From: Candidatus Competibacteraceae bacterium
GTDB taxonomy: Bacteria; Pseudomonadota; Gammaproteobacteria; Competibacterales; Competibacteraceae
Direction: 5' to 3'
DNA length: 7,219 bases
NCBI GenBank assembly: GCA_003527885.1
Contig: DPWB01000377.1
Span: 1-7,219, forward strand
Positions 4,941 to 7,219 of the stretch are shown in pieces. The translations under genes and the position numbers were made by a program. The first letter of the stretch is position 1; each line of letters starts with the position of its first letter. The notes below the pieces were generated by a model, which saw only the letters and a program-made list of their open reading frames with translations, was not told the DNA's origin and did no database searches.

Positions 4941-4965
4941 CTCGCTGTCACCACCCGATAGCGAG
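4941..4965 (+). promoter_or_regulatory. Hairpin covering the CHC2 gene ribosome-binding region
   Basis: CTCGCT (4941-4946) pairs with AGCGAG (4960-4965), extended by TC/GA after one mismatch. The right arm is the only purine-rich stretch before ATG4971 (GCGAG, 5 nt upstream). Translation of the zinc-finger gene, and by coupling of the ATPase gene, may therefore be limited by this fold. Confidence 0.35.
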
Positions 4966-4970
4966 AAACC

Positions 4971-5402
4971 ATGAACGTCGAAAACCTCCTCGGCCGCCTG
5001 GACAAAGTGCGGCAAACCGGCCCCGGCCGCTGGGTCGCGCGCTGCCCGGCGCACGAAGACAAAACGCCCTCCCTCTCGATCCGAGAAACCGACGAAGGGC
5101 AACTGCTAATCCATTGCTTCACCGGCTGCTCCGCCTCCAACGTCATCGCCGCCGTGGGTTTGGAATTCGCCGACCTTTACCCCGAACGGCCCACCGCTTT
5201 AAAAAATCCAGAGCGCCGGCCCTTCCCGGCCAGCGACGTGCTCCGCGCCCTGAGCCACGAAATCGCCGTGGTGGCCGCCGCCGGAGAATTCATCCTGGAA
5301 GGCCGCGCCTTTAGCCCGGACGATCACGCGCGGTTACGCTTGGCGGTCGAGCGGATTGAGACCGGCTTACAGTTGTCGGGAGGCGAAAGCCATGGAAGGT
5401 GA
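4971..5402 (+). CDS. Stand-alone CHC2-type zinc-finger primase domain protein
   Basis: Residues 1-75 form the DNA-binding zinc ribbon found at the N-terminus of phage and plasmid primases. RWVARCPAHEDKTPSLSI supplies Cys25 and His28, and LLIHCFTGCSASNVIAAVGL supplies Cys49 and Cys53. The rest (about 86-132, DVLRALSHEIAVVAAAGEFI and the following helices) is helical. At 143 residues it stops before any TOPRIM catalytic domain, so it can recognise template DNA but is unlikely to make primers alone. ATG4971 has only a weak ribosome binding site, inside a hairpin. Its last 11 bases overlap the ATG of the ATPase gene, which suggests that the two proteins are made in step and act together as a split version of a primase-helicase such as P4 alpha. 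Confidence 0.82.
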   Translation: MNVENLLGRLDKVRQTGPGRWVARCPAHEDKTPSLSIRETDEGQLLIHCFTGCSASNVIAAVGLEFADLYPERPTALKNPERRPFPASDVLRALSHEIAVVAAAGEFILEGRAFSPDDHARLRLAVERIETGLQLSGGESHGR

Positions 5403-7128
5403 TGACGATAGAAAGGGCAATATCCTCGATCTGGCCGCCGAACGCTTGAAGGCGGAGCAGGCGAAAACCAAAAACCCGAAAGCCAAGCGAAAAAGCCAAC
5501 CCGGCGACGCGAAAGAAGGCGAAGACCCGGCAACCCGCCTGCCGGAAGGCCGACACGCCACCCTCGAAATTCGGCCCGGCGAATCGCCGGAACTGGCCGA
5601 CGAAGCCGAGCGCATCCTGATCGAGCGCGACGGCATCTTCCAGCGCTCCGGCTATTTGGCCCGCTTGGCCGTCGCCAAGCCCGAAACCGTCCACGGCATC
5701 CAGCGGCGCGACGGCAACATCACCATCGTCCCGCTGGATGTGGACTACCTCAACGACCGCTTAAACCGGCTGATCGCTTGGCGGAAGTACTCTTTCCGCA
5801 TGGGGCGAACGGTGACCTGCAACGCCCCGCGCCCGGTCGCCAGCACCCTGCTATCCCGCTCCGGCGCCTGGAACTTCAAGCAATTGACGGGTGTCATTAC
5901 CGCGCCGACGCTCCGGCCGGACGGCTCGCTCATCGAGCGACCGGGCTACGACGAAGCCACCGGCTTGCTGTTCCACGCCGACCAAGCGTTTCCACCGACC
6001 CCGCAAACCCCGAGCCGCGAAGACGGCCGCGCCGCCCTCGACTATCTGGTTGATGAGGTGCTGTCCGGTTTCGACTTCGCCGCCGCCCACGATCAGGCCG
6101 CCGCGCTGTCCGCCCTGCTGACCGCCGCCGTCCGGCCCTCGCTGCGCACCGCGCCGCTGCACGCCTTCTCCGCCCCCCGGCCGGCGTCGGGAAAAAGTCT
6201 TTTGGCCGATTGCGTGGCGCTGATCGTCACCGGCCGGCCCGCCACGAACATGAGTTTCACCCCCGACCCCGACGAATCCCGCAAGCGGATACTCACCGTC
6301 CTGATGGGGGGCGATCAAGTCATTAACCTCGATAACATCGAGGGCGCGCTAGAGGGCGATGCCCTCTGTTCGGTGCTCACCAACGAGAGTTATACAGACC
6401 GCCTGCTCGGCACCCAGCGGCAAGGCACGGCACCGACCTGCGTGACGTGGCTGGCCACGGGGAACAACTTGACCGTCGCGGGCGACATGACACGGCGGGT
6501 CATCCTCTGCAACCTCGACCCGAAGACCGACCGGCCGGAGGAGCGGGTTTTCTCCAGAGACCTTTATCGGTGGATACCGGCCAACCGCCCGGCTTTGATC
6601 GTCGCCGCCTTGACCGCGCTGCGCGCCTACATCGCCGCCGGCCGCCCCCCGCAAGCGCTGCGGACCTTGGGCAGCTTCGAGGGCTGGTCCGGCCTGATCC
6701 GCGCCTCGCTGGTCTGGCTCGGCGAGGCTGACCCGCTGCTCAGCCGATCGAGCATCGAGAACGCCGACCCGGTGCGCCGTAAGCTGCGCAGCCTCTTGCT
6801 CGGCTGGTACTCGACTTTCAAGGCGGTTCCCGCCACCAGCAATGAGCTTATCACCCTGGCCAACCTGACCGAACGCAACGAGGGCGGCGACGAAATCAGG
6901 CGACACCCCGAGTTATACGAGATTTTGAGAGAACATTTCTCCGACCGACGCGGCGAGTTTAAATCACAGGATATCGGTGAATTTATCAAGAAATATCAAC
7001 GGCGTATCGAGGCCGGACTCCGGTTCGAAGACGCGGGCGAGCGAAGGGATAGAAAGCTATGGAAAGTTGAAGTGTCTGATTTGTCTACTTTTAACCATGA
7101 AATGACTATTTTTCTCAACCTGAGCTAG
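5392..7128 (+). CDS. Primase-helicase-type P-loop ATPase
   Basis: This is a putative replicative helicase of the element. ATG5392 is preferred over an upstream TTG at 5356 because GGGAGG lies 8 nt before it; the product is 578 residues. Residues 1-50 are charged and lysine-rich. Residues 50-225 are the accessory domain common in this family (TGVITAPTLRPDGSLIERPGYDEATGL...). The ATPase core has Walker A APRPASGKS (Lys268), a Walker B-like VINLDNIEG (Asp314), sensor-1-like WLATGNN (Asn358) and an arginine-finger candidate at Arg368/Arg369 (MTRRV). A helical or winged-helix tail follows. These ATPases normally sit behind a TOPRIM or prim-pol domain; none is present here. The last 100 bases are clearly more AT-rich than the rest. 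The gene overlaps the zinc-finger gene by 11 bases and is followed by iteron-like repeats. Confidence 0.85.
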   Translation: MEGDDDRKGNILDLAAERLKAEQAKTKNPKAKRKSQPGDAKEGEDPATRLPEGRHATLEIRPGESPELADEAERILIERDGIFQRSGYLARLAVAKPETVHGIQRRDGNITIVPLDVDYLNDRLNRLIAWRKYSFRMGRTVTCNAPRPVASTLLSRSGAWNFKQLTGVITAPTLRPDGSLIERPGYDEATGLLFHADQAFPPTPQTPSREDGRAALDYLVDEVLSGFDFAAAHDQAAALSALLTAAVRPSLRTAPLHAFSAPRPASGKSLLADCVALIVTGRPATNMSFTPDPDESRKRILTVLMGGDQVINLDNIEGALEGDALCSVLTNESYTDRLLGTQRQGTAPTCVTWLATGNNLTVAGDMTRRVILCNLDPKTDRPEERVFSRDLYRWIPANRPALIVAALTALRAYIAAGRPPQALRTLGSFEGWSGLIRASLVWLGEADPLLSRSSIENADPVRRKLRSLLLGWYSTFKAVPATSNELITLANLTERNEGGDEIRRHPELYEILREHFSDRRGEFKSQDIGEFIKKYQRRIEAGLRFEDAGERRDRKLWKVEVSDLSTFNHEMTIFLNLS

Positions 7129-7130
7129 AA

Positions 7131-7200
7131 GGGTGGCAAGGGTGGCAAGGGTGGCAACCATACCGCTTTTAGGTCGAGGGACAAATGACACCCTTGCCAC
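7131..7200. repeat. GGGTGGCAA tandem array with an inverted copy
   Basis: Three perfect 9-bp units GGGTGGCAA lie at 7131-7139, 7140-7148 and 7149-7157. After about 31 bp the inverse, CACCCTTGCCAC, appears at 7189-7200 and is cut off by the adapter, so further inverted units may be missing. The array starts 3 bp after the ATPase stop codon. Short direct repeats next to a helicase gene are typical of replication origins; P4 has comparable iterons bound by its alpha protein. The arms could also form an RNA hairpin. The repeat is seen directly; an origin role is inferred. Confidence 0.6.
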
Positions 7201-7219
7201 CTGTCTCTTATACACATCT
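7201..7219. other. Nextera/Tn5 mosaic-end adapter (artefact)
   Basis: CTGTCTCTTATACACATCT is the exact 19-base reverse complement of the Tn5 mosaic end used in Nextera libraries. Its position at the very end of the sequence shows untrimmed adapter, not biology. The first C may be shared with the genuine sequence. Confidence 0.97.

Noticed and set aside
5356..5391. TTG start for the ATPase gene, 12 residues longer
   Set aside because: The added residues RPAYSCREAKA have no ribosome binding site before them, whereas ATG5392 has GGGAGG at 8 nt.
5851..6318. Minus-strand Gly-rich open frames opposite the ATPase
   Set aside because: They are the antisense of the Walker A/B region. Glycine/arginine-rich composition without a ribosome binding site marks them as shadows.

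Overview
The window is GC-rich, and the first complete gene is a MucD/DegP-type periplasmic protease. This points to a gammaproteobacterium or a close relative; I cannot name a genus from sequence alone. The right edge is a sequencing artefact: the last 19 bases (7201-7219) are exactly the Nextera/Tn5 mosaic-end adapter. Genuine sequence therefore stops at about 7200, inside a repeat, and everything to the right of that is missing.

Positions 1-1730 look like host chromosome. They hold the 3' end of a thioredoxin-fold gene (+) converging on a Do-family serine protease (-), with a long GC-rich inverted repeat between the two stop codons. Positions 1731-1959 are the junction: the protease 5' region, then several short repeats and inverted repeats, then the integrase. 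No tRNA gene is visible there.

From 1960 to the right edge all genes are on the + strand and form the front half of an integrated P4-satellite-like element. The order is a P4-type tyrosine recombinase, an unrecognised 187-residue protein, a cluster of four alternating operator-like half-sites, an AlpA/Xis-like helix-turn-helix protein, a non-coding leader, a frame-disrupted small gene, a stand-alone CHC2-type zinc-finger primase domain, and a primase-helicase-type P-loop ATPase that overlaps it. Next comes a GGGTGGCAA iteron-like array that may belong to a replication origin.

The most interesting part is the leader at 4261-4437. It holds a self-contained antisense-RNA circuit of the phage P1 C4 / P4 CI type. 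A three-way-junction RNA (about 4326-4388) presents two short segments. These are complementary, with 8 and 7 pairs around a 2-nt mismatch, to an upstream target (4261-4277). They are more weakly complementary to a second target (4411-4426) that runs into the AGGAGG ribosome binding site of the next gene. A terminator-like hairpin with seven T residues lies between the first target and the RNA. The controlled gene (4438-4865) starts well but needs a one-base shift in a C5 run to stay open: it is either a mutated gene, an assembly indel or a recoded one.

Inferred logic: integrase and the Xis-like protein move the element, the C4-like RNA keeps it quiet, and the zinc-finger/ATPase pair replicates it. 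No TOPRIM or prim-pol catalytic domain is visible in the window, so the catalytic primase is either beyond the contig end or supplied by the host or a helper.
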